From Pontibacter ummariensis (lineage in GTDB: Bacteria > Bacteroidota > Bacteroidia > Cytophagales > Hymenobacteraceae), in NCBI RefSeq assembly GCF_900188175.1, contig NZ_FZOQ01000009.1, forward strand, positions 146,199 through 210,198: DNA of 64,000 bases. Reading direction: 5' to 3'. Below, piece by piece: positions 63,088-64,000 of this stretch. Position numbers and translations under genes: made by a program. Below the pieces are notes generated by a model. That model was not told the DNA's origin and searched no databases. It saw only the letters and a list, made by a program, of their open reading frames with translations. The number at the start of each line of letters is the position of its first letter. Within the stretch, counting starts at the first letter, position 1.

Positions 63088-64000
63088 GATATTTATTGTA
63101 CTATTGAGATAATAAGTTCTTTCCTAATCTGAAGATTCTGAATCTGCCCTTGCAAAACCGAGATAGTACCTCCTGTAGAATCAAAGGGAAAGGGAAACTT
63201 TTTGCAGATGGTCAACCTTTCACTCCTTTTGTTTTCCCTGAAGGGGCTGCTCGCTGTTATTTGATCTACAATTTTCGAAAGGAGGCCCCAAAACGGAAAA
63301 AATTGTGACGAAAACCGTCATATATGGGTTGAATCGACCAAATACAGTTGATGGTTTTCTCTTATATCTTATATGTAGTATAACAGGTCAACGAGGCAGT
63401 CACACTTGGGTCGGAGAACCTTCCTCCCTATGTTCTGAATGATCCTCTGGCTGTTTTCCGGGCAGACCACCCCGCCCTCCTCCTGGAGGGGTTTATGCCC
63501 TGCCCGCCTTGAATCCGGAACAGTATCCATTTTCGCTCATGGGGTCGGAAGCAAAAAGGAAGAAGTGACGGAATTTATGAGAGGAACCTTTGATATAAAC
63601 CCTCCTGCCTGTTAAGATCCAGTTCAGCAAAGACAGCAATGTCAACATTGCTAACCTCTATGGTTTTGCTGTGCTGTACAGGGTGCTGCTACAAAGGAGG
63701 CACTTGATGAAGAAAAGGTACTAAGGCAGGAGAAGTAAATGATTTGAGTATTAAACCGGGAGAGCTTCAAGTTACAAAACTGCCCTTTAGCTTCAACTTC
63801 CTTAAAAGTAAAGCCTACACGACAAGGTTTGAAATAGTATCTAAGGAAGGTCCGACCTCGGGGCCATGATGCTGGTGAAAGTGTTCTCCAGCGATCAATT
63901 CCACCCAATTTGGCAACTGCCAACCGGGCAAAGAATTAAACACGGCAAGCGTTTTAGCAGTAGCCTTTAAAGCTCCATGCAGTAAATGTTTGTTCAGAGC
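63088..64000. other. Right end of the window without a supported gene
   Basis: About 900 bases contain only short frames in both directions, interrupted by stops. Some pieces look protein-like (VTKLPFSFNFLKSKAYTTRFEIVSKEGPTS near 63770-63870), so decayed coding DNA is likely. The first 100 bases hold the probable promoter of the hydrolase paralogue. I see no RNA gene or repeat. Confidence 0.4.

Overview
The window reads as a chromosomal segment of a Bacteroidota bacterium. A Cytophagales/Hymenobacteraceae (Pontibacter-like) origin is my best guess, from overall gene content and not from any marker I could test. The support is: TAnnTTTG-type promoter elements, paired DUF4199 membrane proteins, a YbiT/YkpA-type ABC-F protein, a BT4734-like primase fused to VapE, a LytTR two-component pair and a Bacteroidota-style outer-membrane beta-barrel receptor.

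Region 1 (1-14.3 kb) is ordinary, GC-richer core chromosome. It carries two DUF4199 proteins, an ABC-F ATPase, an outer-membrane protein, two tiny tandem membrane proteins, 3-hydroxybutyryl-CoA dehydrogenase, dapD, a glycosyltransferase and fabH. A metal-homeostasis pair follows (DtxR-type regulator and an Nramp transporter fused to a universal-stress domain), then a thioredoxin-like protein and mnmE.

Region 2 (14.4-23.6 kb) is an integration hot spot behind mnmE. It has a zinc-finger/HTH protein and a tyrosine integrase, then a second module: a large serine recombinase whose last codons lie in a tRNA-Glu-like 3' end, two accessory proteins, a replication primase/helicase and iteron-like repeats.

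Region 3 (23.7-41.2 kb) is a defence island. It contains a type I restriction-modification operon (hsdM-hsdS-DUF262/DUF1524-hsdR), a graveyard of group II intron and IS3 fragments, and a tightly overlapping four-gene system (MBL-fold hydrolase, trypsin-like protease, small middle component, SMC-like ATPase with a zinc hook) resembling ABC-three-component systems. A protein with two HEPN-like RN-x4-H motifs follows.

Region 4 (41.4-49.8 kb) is an A+T-rich cassette that I consider the most unusual part of the window. It holds a full-length arthropod-type hemocyanin/prophenoloxidase homologue with all six copper histidines. On the same strand are a group II PLP decarboxylase, a MoaF-like calycin, a metzincin protease and a membrane protein with a CPxC motif. 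Convergent to them are a VioB/RebD-like ferritin-fold protein and a partner of unknown function. Together they suggest oxidative chemistry on aromatic amines or amino acids.

Region 5 (50.5-64 kb) mixes mobile-element debris (a truncated response regulator, a frameshifted IS110, a decayed IS3) with a LytTR kinase/regulator pair, a TonB-receptor-like protein and two serine-hydrolase paralogues, the second with a stop codon in its signal peptide. Three diverged copies of a 50-bp repeat (39.6, 51.1 and 57.4 kb) bracket the cassettes.
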